Source: Ophiobolus disseminans (taxonomy: Eukaryota > Ascomycota > Dothideomycetes > Pleosporales > Phaeosphaeriaceae). From it: a DNA stretch of 64,000 bases. Position 1 is the stretch's first letter, and the number at the start of each line of letters is the position of its first letter. The stretch is taken from the NCBI GenBank assembly GCA_010093685.1, contig MU006228.1, forward strand, positions 293,111 to 357,110, given 5' to 3'. This document shows, in pieces, positions 19,771-30,362 of the stretch. The notes beneath the pieces are model-generated. The model did no database searches. It was not told the origin of the DNA and saw only the letters and a program-made list of their open reading frames with translations. The translations under genes and the position numbers were made by a program.

Positions 19771-22265
19771 TCAAGGGAACCTTGGCACCTGCTCGATCCA
19801 CACAGGCACCTCTTCGCGCGTCGCCTCCCTCAGCCTCTTGATTTCTCTGCGAATCCACATAGCTTTGTTGACGATCTGCGCGACGCTGAAGTCCCGTAAT
19901 AAGCCGTCGGGACGGCAATGAGCCCTGAAGATATTATGGAATACATTACGACCTGATGAGGTAGGGTATTCAGTAGCTGCGACCACGTTCTGGCAAAAGA
20001 CCACTTACCCGAGAAACTCTCCAAACCTTCGATCAATGCAATCACCTGCTCGTCGGACCAGTCTGCGTCTTGTGTCATCTGGATCGGTGGCGGACTGCTG
20101 CGATCCCTGAATGCAGGCACCCGCTCAAACCTGAAGCCATCGGCGTCCCTTTCATCGAAGTCTTCCCGTTTCCCGATAGACAGATTGCTTCTTCTGGAAC
20201 CAAAAGGTTCGCACTGCATGCGTGTGACGTGCAATTCCTGCCAGCGTTTCCACCGTTCGTCACTCACCGTATGCATCTCGGTCTGCCTTACTTGCCGTTC
20301 TGCTTCCCTTTCCGCTTCCCGCCTCATCCTCGCGGCTTGACGACGTAGGCTTTCTCTGTTTTCGAGCTGACTCAGCCGCCTGCTGAAGGTCTTCTCTACC
20401 TCCCTCAGCGGGACAATTAGGTACGAATCCAAATCCATGATCATTCTATCACCCTGATAACGCTGCAGAGCCTTGACCTTCCAGCCTGCGACTATGTCCT
20501 TGACAGCGAGTATGTCGTGTATGAATGGGGTTATGATCCGCAAAGCATCAAGTGAGTGCATGGCATCGTCATCAAGCTCCTTTAGGTATTCGTACAATGA
20601 CTGTAAAACAAGGGCAGCAGAGCGGAACACATAGCCATACATGTCCTCCTTCAATGCGCGATGGTTTTTGTCACCAATCTTGCCAACTTCTTTCAGCACT
20701 TCGCGAACATCCTTAATGTTGTCAACAGCCTCATCGGTGGTGACATCGATATTCTGCAGATGAGATGCTGACATTTCGCAAACACGCTTGATGGTTGTGC
20801 CGAGCTTAGTCTGACAGCTACCGTCCCTTTCTTCAAGTTCGAGAAACTCAAAAACATGTTCGATAGTGCCCGACGGTTGTTTGGCTGTTCGTGGCTCTTG
20901 CTCGTCGCCCGCTTCGTCTACATCCTCTTCAGGTTCTTCGCCTTGGCCGGCTCTCGGTACATCGCTACCTTTGCTCTGTGTCGATGCTCCGCCATTTGAA
21001 ACTCTTGTGAGCTTTCCAGGCCTTTGCGGTTTACTCTGACTTGAATTGCCAGTGGTTTTGGCGACTTGTCCCTTTTTCGAGCGTGTTCGTCGGCCGGAAG
21101 TCGACTGCGTGGGTGCAGTATTCTCAATAGACTGTGTCACCGCTTCTGGCCAATCCTTGCGAGTCTCCGTTGTAATCGAGTCAACTTTCTTACCCTTGCG
21201 CACTGGAATCTGGACTTGGGGTTTGGAATGTGTAAGTGGTCTAGGCCGTACTTCTACTTCGGGCTCGGGATTGGAGCTTGCAAGCTTCTCCCGTCTCGTC
21301 GACTTGGTAGGTCTGATGCTATCACTGTCTCCATCTTGCGACTTCCGTTTGGCGCTTGAGCGTGATGTAATGCCATCATGGGTTTCTTCTTCGTTCACTT
21401 CCGGTTCTTGGGACTTGGTTTTGTGTATGGCGCAACGGCTCGTACCGTTACGTCCTGCACCGCGGCATTGAATGGCGACCCCCGTGTAATCAGAAATATA
21501 GTCGCAGCGAACCGAGCCAGGCTTTTGTGCATGACGTGTGCACTGCAGGCCGTGGTCAGTGTCAGCTGTTCCGGCGCGATGACATTGCTCATATCGCGGG
21601 CCTGCAGGCAGAGTGTTCTTGTACGCGACAGCGGTACATCTAGTAGTGCCGTCGGGAAACTGTTCTTCGATTTGTACTCGATTGGGGTCTGAGACGCTTG
21701 AGCCCTCGTCGTGGTCATCGGTTGGGCTATTAGAGCCCCAGGCAATCCGAGGGGGCGATGAGGGTAGATTTGTTTCAGAAAGGTCTGATGACGGCGCAAC
21801 AGCGTCGCTGTGTACCGCTTGCTGCGCCTTCTTTTTTTTCAGGATCTTCAGAGGCACCTGGTTCACCCTTTCAGGCAACCTGAAGGCCGTCTTCTCGGGG
21901 CTCTCTGTGGGAAACGCCCACGTGTCCCCCCGCGGGCGGGCGAGGTTCTTGCGGGTAGGCTCTGTGAACAAGCCCACCTTTGGGAGCTTGCCATCGCTCG
22001 ACCTGCGATGGGCTCGGAAGGGACTGCTGTGACGGAAGTCTATGAGCGCGGCATTGAGGAGGTTTGCGCCGAGGATTGCCGACGGCTTTGGGGGGTTCGG
22101 AGTTCTGGACGTGGAAGCGCGGTCCTCGGCGTGAAGCTGCTGCGTCGCAGCCTCGGCGTCGATGGATGTATGGGACGAAGATGGCGGAGAGGAAAGATCG
22201 GACCATGGCGGGGAAGAAAGGTCGATGGTCAGTCCTCTCCGCGGCGTTTTTTTGAGACGCGCCAT
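19771..22265 (-). CDS. Nuclear-type protein with paired Cys/His modules and C-terminal SANT/Myb-like domain
   Basis: Exons 22265-20009 and 19952-19771 join across a 56-nt intron (GTAAGT ... ATCAG) that splits a Gly codon, giving 812 residues. The N-terminal third is Ser/Pro-rich and basic. At residues of about 206-290 lie two similar modules, each with three Cys and one His: C-x17-C-x13-C-x2-H and C-x12-C-x10-C-x2-H. They recall paired C3H zinc modules of chromatin proteins. After a long disordered KR-rich region comes a helical segment (about 475-640), then a coiled, Arg/Glu-rich helix (LRRQAARMRREAEREAERQ). The C-terminus (DADWSDEQVIALIEGLESF, continued across the splice) resembles a SANT/Myb helix bundle. 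Probably chromatin- or DNA-associated. No gene name is assigned. Confidence 0.8.
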
Positions 22266-22478
22266 GATGTGAATGCGTGTCGTGATGCGGTCTACAGGTA
22301 GTGAGAGTCGGGTACCCGCAATGACGGCGAGGTGTGGGGTGAAGCTGTGGGACGGGACCCTTGCCTAATATTCGAAAGGCTGGTAAGGCTGGGGCAAGCG
22401 CACCTCGACTAAACGCGCTATCACATGTTTCACGATGCGCTAGCCGCCACACCCACAACCCTACACCTCACATGTATC

Positions 22479-24092
22479 ATGGCGTCGCAGACTCCAACAG
22501 CTCCTACCTTGAAGACGTTGGACCCAGCAAAGGCCTGTAGCTTTGCACTCCCGGCGAAACGCATCAACGATGGCGACGACGTCACTTTCTTCCTCTCCAG
22601 CAAGGCTTATGCGGATATCATGACATTCATATTCCAGCTCAACACGGCTATGCTACCTAGGAAGAGAAAAGACGAAAACACAGACAACAAACAAGCGAAA
22701 GAGTGGAAATTGAATGACCCAGAAGTGCCTTGCACACAAGTCGTCCAGAACCTCGCCAAGCTCCTCGACACACTCACAGCCATCATCGACGAAGCACCCC
22801 CAGATCCGGGTCCTCGTCGCTTCGGCAATGTCAGCTTCAGAGCATGGTACGATCTTGTTCGGGAACGGGTACCCGCTTTGTTAGAGCAGCACCTGCCGCA
22901 AGAGGTTCTTGCATTCAAGGCCACATCCGATGTCTCCGCGAAAGCAGAATTAGAAGCCTACCTCGTTGGCAGTTTTGGCAGCTCACAACGCCTTGACTAC
23001 GGCACCGGTCACGAACTCAGCTTTCTCGCTTTCCTAGGCTGTATCTGGAAATTGGGCGGGTTTCCAGAATCACATGATGGAGATCCCGAGCGGGCCATTG
23101 TGCTAGGCGTGATCGAGCCATATCTTGCTCTGGTGCGCCGCCTGATCTTGACATACACACTCGAACCTGCTGGCTCGCATGGAGTCTGGGGTCTGGATGA
23201 CCACGCCTTTTTGCCTTACATTTTCGGAAGTGCGCAGTTCTCACCTGCTATCACTAATCCTGCAGATGTTGCCGCAGAAGGCTCACTGCCAGATGCGCCA
23301 AACCCAGGAGACGTAGCCAAAGCAAATGCTGTGGAGCGCGAGAGGAAGCGAAACATGTACTTCAGCGCTATTGGCTTCATTAACGACGTCAAGAGAGGTC
23401 CGTTCTGGGAGCACAGTCCGATACTGTACGACATCTCAGGGGTGAAAGCAGGGTGGGCGAAGATCAACAAGGTACATGCTCTTACAACAACTTCGGCTTT
23501 ATCTATAGTTGATAGTAACTACACGCAAACAAGTATCTTAGCTAACACACCAAAGGGCATGATCAAAATGTACAACGCAGAAGTACTTTCCAAGTTTCCC
23601 GTCGTCCAACACTTCCCCTTCGGGTCCCTCTTTGCATGGGAAAAAGATCCGAACGCGAAAGGCATACAAGCCAGCGTCCACACAACCAACCAGCCAAAGT
23701 CATCTACCGTTCCGTCATCCACGTCATCTACATCAGCATACTCGTCGCCACGCCCGCAGCCCCAGCAGCAGCAGTTGCGCGATCCCGGAGCCGAGACTCG
23801 ATTCCAGCCTCCACTTCGCGATCCGCTCACGGGCTCTGCCACGACAGCAGCACCATGGGCGAAGCCGGGGGTCGCAATGCGCCCGGCTACTGGACCGAAT
23901 GTGCCAAGTGGGCCGAATCAGCCCACGAGAGCGCCATGGGCGAGTAGGACGCCTGCGCCTGTGCCAACTACGGGAGAAGGGAAGGGTTTCGTTGGTACGG
24001 CTGCTCCATGGGCGAGAGGAAAGCAAGGCGACGGAACGGTAGGAGTGCCGGAGGCAAGTACAAGGGCGCCTTGGGCGGAGAAGAAGCCGTAA
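22479..24092 (+). CDS. RRD1: PP2A phosphatase activator (PTPA/RRD1-type peptidyl-prolyl isomerase)
   Basis: Exons 22479-23471 and 23556-24092 flank an 84-nt in-frame intron (GTACAT, CTAAC branch, AAAG), giving 509 residues. Without splicing the frame stays open but inserts 28 residues into a conserved helix (KINK then GMIKMYNAEV). Diagnostic PTPA motifs are present: DYGTGHELSFLAFL and GVWGLDDHAFLPYIFGSAQ. PTPA binds PP2A catalytic subunits with ATP-Mg and helps load and activate the enzyme. The long C-terminal tail, with four APWA repeats, matches the fungal RRD1 branch rather than the shorter RRD2. The start ATG at 22479 precedes MASQTPTAPT; an upstream in-frame ATG at 22425 is less likely. 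RRD1 is assigned from this tail. Confidence 0.93.
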   Translation: MASQTPTAPTLKTLDPAKACSFALPAKRINDGDDVTFFLSSKAYADIMTFIFQLNTAMLPRKRKDENTDNKQAKEWKLNDPEVPCTQVVQNLAKLLDTLTAIIDEAPPDPGPRRFGNVSFRAWYDLVRERVPALLEQHLPQEVLAFKATSDVSAKAELEAYLVGSFGSSQRLDYGTGHELSFLAFLGCIWKLGGFPESHDGDPERAIVLGVIEPYLALVRRLILTYTLEPAGSHGVWGLDDHAFLPYIFGSAQFSPAITNPADVAAEGSLPDAPNPGDVAKANAVERERKRNMYFSAIGFINDVKRGPFWEHSPILYDISGVKAGWAKINKVHALTTTSALSIVDSNYTQTSILANTPKGMIKMYNAEVLSKFPVVQHFPFGSLFAWEKDPNAKGIQASVHTTNQPKSSTVPSSTSSTSAYSSPRPQPQQQQLRDPGAETRFQPPLRDPLTGSATTAAPWAKPGVAMRPATGPNVPSGPNQPTRAPWASRTPAPVPTTGEGKGFVGTAAPWARGKQGDGTVGVPEASTRAPWAEKKP

Positions 24093-24562
24093 TGCTGAAG
24101 CCAACGATATAACTAGTGCTTAGACCCAGTTGTAGCCTACGGCAAGATCGATCGTGCAATGTAAAAGTCCTTCATGGCGGCGTAGATGCATGGCATATTC
24201 TATCCGTGTGTTGGTTTTGGTTCATTAATTCCTAGTGCTCCAACGTTGCGATCTGAGCTGCTCGAGAAGCATCTTAATGTAAACCGTGTTCCACTCGAAG
24301 ATTCATCACAATAATGATAGGAAAGAGATGGTGTGCGTTTATGCCATTGGTCGCCAGGTATCTCAAACTTTGGTACATTGAAGAAAAAGTGGGTTCACGC
24401 AAATACTCACGAGGTATAAGTAGCCGATATCTTTTCGAACACTACTACGCCCACATTCCCCCCGTCTTCTCGACCGTCCACACACGGCCCAAATAAACTT
24501 ATTCGCAGAAAATACAGAACGCTATATCAACCTACCAACCCCCTACTCAAAAGCAACCCAAC

Positions 24563-25039
24563 ATGGCCTCTCAACTTCACCTATCACGACTCTCTACATT
24601 GCGAGGGGTGCCGCTTAGTCGTACGCTTGTTCGCACGGCCTGCATCGATACTACAGCGCGACCACTATGTGGATTGTATGTGCATGCGGGCACACGCCTA
24701 CCAATCGCACGCTTCAAATCTACGCGGGCTCGGCATACTACCACATGCTGCCATGCGTGCGACGAGATTCCTCCTCCTGAAGGGTTCTAGGCAAACGCTG
24801 CTATTATCGGTGGGCTTGGCGGCTTGATCTACCACGTACACTATAGAAACTGCGCGAGCACAGGAGACGATGCGAGAGCAAAGGAAGAGACGAGAGCAAA
24901 GGAAGAGGCGAGAGCAAAGGAAGAGACGAGAGCAAAGGAAGAGACGGAACAAAGGAAGCGACGAGAGCAAAGGAAGAGACGAGAGCAAAGGAGGATACGA
25001 GGTCAGAAGAGGAAGCACGAGAGACCGTGCTGGAAGTAG
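24563..25039 (+). CDS. Small mitochondrial-type membrane protein with Glu/Lys/Arg repeats, structure unresolved
   Basis: From the ATG at 24563 (context CAACATGG) the frame encodes a typical mitochondrial presequence (Arg/Ser/Thr-rich, ending near RFKSTR) and runs to a TAG at 24788-24790. In the same frame, directly after this TAG, the sequence continues as ANAAIIGGLGGLIYHVHYRN, a glycine-zipper-like membrane helix, then a highly charged helical repeat (RAKEET units) to 25039. The two halves look like one protein. The TAG would be removed by an intron ending in TTCTAG: a donor GTGCAT at 24680 gives a 111-nt in-frame intron, but it is weak, and the better GTATGT at 24676 changes frame. The alternative is a nonsense mutation. 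Function unknown. Confidence 0.5.
24885..25010 (+). repeat. 18-bp coding minisatellite
   Basis: About seven copies of CGAGAGCAAAGGAAGAGA lie in tandem; the fifth copy is 17 bp long. They encode the charged ETRAKE-type repeat of the small mitochondrial-type gene. After the short copy the repeat is read as REQRKR instead. Confidence 0.85.
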
Positions 25040-25348
25040 ACCGAGAGGAACAAACCGGAAAGGGAGGATGGTTCTGGGCTGAAACATGATAAAAAAAAAG
25101 ATACATGAAACTGAAATTCGAGCTCACGGCAGGACAATACTCCCGCAGTGCCCTAGCAGAGGTTTCAACGATATCAGTGGCACTGTTTTGTATCGAGATT
25201 TACCTCATGATGACACCAATACAGACGTAAGCTCGTACTGAACGCTGCGGCTTATCCGTTGCGGAACAGCATTTCATCATCTCTTCAGAAATGCATTGAC
25301 TACTGACGCTGTAGGCTGAATGCGCTCACGCCGCCGTCATACATATGC

Positions 25349-27919
25349 TCAAGCAACATGCTCCATGAGCCCAGCGCCGATCGTTCGCCCTCTCTCCCTG
25401 ATGACAACACGCATGCCTTCTTCGATAGGTAGCTCGCGCTCCAACACCACCACCACTCGTGCCACCTCCCCAGGTTTGATGATCCTCGGCCTCTTCTTCA
25501 CTACCTCGCCGGTGAATTTATTTAGCTTGGCACTCAGTGTTCTTACACTACCGGGGCTGCTGAGCGTCGATCTAAATACCTCCACCGGGCATGGGAGTAC
25601 ATGTTCAAAAGCGAGTAGTTTCGACGAGAACGCCTTGACTAGCTTCACTGGAGCGTTTACTGGGCAGACGATGTCGCCTTGACGAAGGTGAACTGGATCA
25701 ATATCCGCGAGATGGAGTGTCGGTATTTGACCTGCGACTGCCCAGTCGACGGGCTCATCCTCTATCTCGATAGCCTTAACGGTAGCAGTTTCGTTGGCTG
25801 GTAGCGCCAAGATGACGTCGCCGACTTGGATTGTGCCTGACTCAATGCGGCCCGATATGCTGAGTGGGGAGCGCATGTCGCCACGGAACACGTCGGCGAC
25901 AGAGAGGCGAAGCGCTTTCTGCAGGTTTCGCTGCGGCAAATCGACACGCTCCAATGCTTCTAGAAGAGTTTCGCCGGTGTACCAGTCTGCTGCAGGATGG
26001 TCCACCTTTTTGACGACGTTCTCACCAGTCAGACCCGCAAGTGGGATGAAGGTGATACGCTTCTCAAGAAAACTGGCGTCAGTCAAGAAAGTTGTCATCC
26101 GCTTCGATATTTCATCGAAACGTGACTTGGACCATGCTATTGTGTCCATCTTGTTGACGGCTACAATGATGTGTTGCATGCCCATGCTCCGTGCTATCAG
26201 AATATGCTCTTTCGTTTGGCCTTTGAGTCCTGATTCGAAGCCGTTTGTGCTCGCATCGATGACAAGGACCGGGAAGTCGGCTTGTGATGATCCTGAGATC
26301 ATGTTTGGTATGAAGTCTTTGTGGCCGGGGGCGTCGAGTATTGTAAACCGTGTTCGGTCCGTTTGAAAATAGTTTGTGGCAATGTCAACGGTGATTCCAC
26401 GACTCCGCTCCTCACTGGTCTCATCCATGACCCAAGCCAGTGCAAACGAGGACTTTCCGATATTCTCGGCTTCCTTCCGCAGCTTGTCGATGGATCGTTG
26501 GTCGATGACTTTGAGGTCGTATAGAAGGCGTCCCATAAGCGTACTTTTGCCATGATCGACGTGACCTGTGGATGGTTAGGGCTGCCTATGCCGAGCAAGG
26601 CTGGATTTGGCGAAAAGCGACCTGAGGCCACCAAATCCATACAAGGGGGGTCAAACTTACCGACAACGACGAAATTGGCCATGCGCTTCATGCCACTCTT
26701 TTCAAACTCGTCAACCACATTCAGGTTCTTGCTCTTGACGCGAGGCTCGTCAACGGTAAGGTTGCCGACAGATTGAGCTAGTTTTTCGGTATTGGCTGTG
26801 GGATTTCTCTTCTTTTTGGGCGTGGTTCCTATATAATTTAGAAATGTTCTTCAATATGTCTCATTGTTGGAGTCAGCGCCGGCCACCGCCTGCACCCTTG
26901 GCTTGTGCTGCACGCACGACGTCGTCCGGACTGGGCTTGCTGAAGGCATCCGTGCTGTCGAACGCCTTATACTTTGCAAACGATGGCGTGAAAGCTTGCA
27001 ACGCTGGCGAGTGCTGAGGTGGGCTAGCTTGGCCACAGAGCGTTGACGCGAAAGTGGAAGGAACGGCACGCTCGGCTGGCTTTTCGACTACGATTGCTGG
27101 CTGAGGCGCTTCAGGCTCTTGTGCGACCTCTTCTGGAGCTTCGCGCTGCGGAGACGGCGATCGCTTGCGTGCGGGATATCTTGACTTGGACTCCCCACCG
27201 CGCAGAACGGGCACACTGCTGCCCTTCACCGAGAGCTTGTCGAGCATGGCGACGGCGGCATCAGCATCGCCCTTTGTGTCCGTGGCAGCCTCGGCCTCCT
27301 CGCGCTCCTTGCGCCGCTTTGCCGCAAGTGCCGCCAGCTTCGAGGAGCCTCCAAGCAAGCCGCCCCTGTAGCAAGGGGGGTCGACGGTGATGGTAGCTCT
27401 GCGATGCTCTGGTACGTTTCCCCACGGCGTGTCCCAGAAGAAGTCATCTGTAGCGCGCGTTGGCATCGTCTTGGGTGGCAGCGGTGGGCTAGGGGTGACG
27501 GGGCAGGCGGGCTCGATGCGGCTGTTCTGCGTGTGAGTGTGCTTACCTGCGGGTATGGGTGCCTTTTGCACTGCTGCGCTTGCAGCCTGGTCAAACTTGG
27601 ACATGGCCTTTTCCTTCTTTGGCGCGGGCGCATCCCTGGGTGGCTGCACGCCGCCGAGCTGGTTCTTGAGGTACGTCACGCTCTTGCCGACGTCGTAGTA
27701 GTAGTGCCACAGAGCTTCGTGTATCTGCGAGTCGCCCACGCCCGCCTCAAACTCGCCCAGCGCTTCCCGTACGCGAATTGTACCCAGGCGCATCTGCTCC
27801 TTGTCGTCTGCTGTTGTCTCCGCTTCCGCCTCCTCCTCTCCGTAGTAATCGTCGTCGTACGCGTCGTCGTCATCGTAGTCGATGTTTCGGGTGCGCGAGA
27901 AGCCACTTTTGGGCGGCAT
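25349..27919 (-). CDS. HBS1: HBS1-type translational GTPase (ribosome rescue with Dom34/Pelota)
   Basis: Four exons, 27919-27547, 27447-26887, 26828-26661 and 26565-25349, join with consistent phase to a 772-residue protein. Introns are 99, 58 and 95 nt; for the second, a donor nine bases earlier is equally possible. The acidic N-terminus (NIDYDDDDAYDDDYYGEEE) and the following helical segment match the HBS1 N-terminal domain. A poorly conserved linker leads to the GTPase domain with GHVDHGKST (around residue 367), DAPGHKDF and NKMD. Two beta-barrel domains in the EF-Tu/eRF3 style follow. Hbs1 with Dom34 recognises stalled ribosomes with an empty or mRNA-filled A site and splits them for no-go and non-stop decay. 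The N-terminal domain and the length separate it from eRF3 and EF1A. Confidence 0.92.
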
Positions 27920-28480
27920 CGTGCACGAGTGCGGTGACGTCGTTGGTTGTTAGTTTGGTTCAGTCTGGTAGGCGGTGTATCTTCGAGGTGTTGCGGTGGT
28001 CGAGAGGCACGGCGGGATATATATGGAGGTGGGATGATGACGTGGGAAGACGGAAGGGAGTGTTTATAGTCGCAAAAGCACAATAATGGAGGGTTGTGTG
28101 TACCACGGTTGAGGCGTTCAGGCACAGGCTGCCTCGTAGTGGGGCACTCACTGACGTGTAGCGCGGCATCTGCCCCGCCCACTAAGGCCGTCACCGAGAG
28201 CCGCATCCATCACTCACACGTTGCATGCACACGCAGTAGTACTTGTCATTGCGCATAAGAACTCGTCGATTGCTAAAAATCCGAGCAACTTCCGGCCACC
28301 TCACCGCGCGCCAGACGCTCGCTTGAGAAAACAGCAATGGGGTATAGTATTAGTGGGATGAAAAGCAGAAATGCAAGAAAACAATGCCAGAGCCACCGTG
28401 AGCAGCACTCTTGTCCGCCTATCCAACCTTGCTCCTGTGTGCGCAAGCTCAGACGCAGACCGTCTCGCCAGAGAGATCGA
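27920..28480. other. Upstream region of HBS1 and 3' region of the next gene
   Basis: No gene is recognised. A TATA-like run ATATATAT near 28018-28026 lies about 100 bp upstream of the HBS1 start. Confidence 0.5.
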
Positions 28481-29409
28481 CTATTTGTCGGCAGGTGTCG
28501 GCTGGGCGGTGGGAGTAGCGGCGGGCGCAACGGGAGCTGGCACGGGGGCAATCGGTTGCTGCTCCTTGGGGGGCTCAGCGCCGAAAGGGTCGTCGTTGAG
28601 CGGGCCGCTGGTCGCACTCATGCCGGCGGCCGGCTTTGAAGCAGGAATCTCGGGCATGTCAAGAGACGCGGGTTTGGGCGGGGCAGCCGTCTTGGTAGAC
28701 GTGGCAGCGTTATAGGCGGGCGTCGTTTCAGCCTCTTTGGGGGCATCGGTGGTCGAGGTCTGGGTCGAGGCAGCGTTGGGCGGGGCGGGCGCAACAGCAC
28801 CAGCGGGCTCGGGAGCTGAAAAGCGGAATCGTCAGTCTATGTCTATGGGTATCTCAATAGAGTAGAAAATTCATGGCGTGCTCCGGAATGGTTCGAACGA
28901 AAGCGTTGCAGGAATTTTGTTAGTACGGCTGGGACAGACATTCAAGATGTGAGCGGCTAAGAGCTTTAGTCGCCATGGCAGGCCTTATACCGCCATCTTG
29001 AGCTGTCACCGCCGTAGTTTTCGTCGAGAGGCACATCTGAACTTGAGTGGGAGGGCGACCTACTTTGAGTGGCTTTCTTCACTTCAGCCAGCGCTGCGAC
29101 CTCGTCCTGGTTGGGCTCACCCTGGGAAGGGGCAGATGCAGGAGCTGGAGCAGGAGCTGGCGCAGCGGCCGCAGCGGCCTCGGGCTGCGCGGGCGCCGAG
29201 CTTGTTGTCGCTGGCATGGGCTCGGTCTTTGCAAGCTCCGGGGCGCTGGCGGGCGCGGGTGCCGCGGGAGTCGTCTCAGACGGCTTTGGCTGCGCGCTCG
29301 AAGGCGCATCGACAGTCGCCGTCGGTCTCGGCTCCTCCTTCTTCGACTTCTTCTTGAAGAGACCCTTGAATGCCTTCTTCATCTGGTCCATGGCGTCGGG
29401 CGCTTGCAT
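28481..29409 (-). CDS. Ala/Pro-rich low-complexity protein, function unknown
   Basis: Exons 29409-29064 and 28815-28481 join across a 248-nt intron (GTAGGT ... TTTTCAG) that keeps phase, giving 226 residues. The unspliced frame would end in an unrelated tail at 28966. The N-terminus is a short basic helix (MDQMKKAFKGLFKKKSKK). It is followed by Ala, Pro, Ser and Thr-rich sequence, then a short more ordered part near the end (MSATSGPLNDDPFGAEPPKEQ). The start is uncertain. An upstream MPGV mini-exon with a strong GTAAGT donor exists at 29558-29570, but its phase does not fit any acceptor seen before 29409. The basic amphipathic start may target a membrane or organelle; that is inference. Confidence 0.65.
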
Positions 29410-30362
29410 CTATGTCAGCTACTATTCGCGGATTCCAAGGCAGGGGAGGTACTATGATACGGTGTGATATGCTAGACAAGTAATGGGTGGGATTGGGGGG
29501 TATCGGCGGCGGGGACTGGTGCTTCGCGGTCGCTGCGATAGGGCAAGGTGTACTTACGAACTCCGGGCATGATGATGTTTGAAAAAGCTAGCTTGAGCGC
29601 CGATGGATATGGCAGTCGCGACGTTCTGCAGTAACGTGGGAAAGAAGAGAGAGTAGAGAGTAGGAAGGTGCAGTCGGTGACGGAAGGAGCGTCGGTGTTT
29701 GGTGTTGACGGGGAAGTTCGAGGGTAGCTCCGTTTGTTCTAGATTACCTGACCTACCGCCGTTCGCGCTAACTACCGAAATAGCGCCCGGCCGTTGCGTT
29801 TGGGTCTTGCGTTTCACCTTCACCCTCGCTCCAAAGCGTGTGACTGGACATGTTCATAGCTTCTCGGTGAAGTGCGATTGACGTCCCCCCCCCACCTAGT
29901 TGTATGTGCAGACCAACATCGATTGCAGGAACTCTGATCAATGTCGCTTATTGGGCCCATGCGGACCTTCCTTGACAATCTAACGCAAAGGACGAGTCCA
30001 GGAGGTCAAAGCTCAGCCACAGCCCCTTAGACAGTCTCCACCAATCGATGTGTTACACGGCATCAACGGGTTACACCTGCACGACATCGACAAATGTGAA
30101 GCCCAACTTTAGTTGGAGCTCTAATATTTAAGTCGAAACAGAGGACACTACTAAGCCCTGGTTTCTTTTGGCGAACACCAATATATGTTGTCCGCATAGC
30201 ATACTTGGAAACAAGACAGACTTCGGCCCTTGTTTTAGCAAACAACTCATGGTTACTCTGAGTTATGTAGTTATACACTCATGGAACATGGACAGCTATG
30301 ATATGAGAGCTTCCTAGTTCAATTGCAAAGTATGACTCGACCTGGCACAAGTAGACAAGACA
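29410..30362. other. Intergenic, no gene recognised
   Basis: The left part is the upstream region of the Ala/Pro-rich gene, possibly with a non-coding first exon near 29558-29570. The rest holds short chance frames only. Confidence 0.5.

Noticed and set aside
29558..29570. MPGV mini-exon with a GTAAGT donor in front of the Ala/Pro-rich gene
   Set aside because: Its phase does not match any acceptor I can see before 29409, so it may be 5' leader only.
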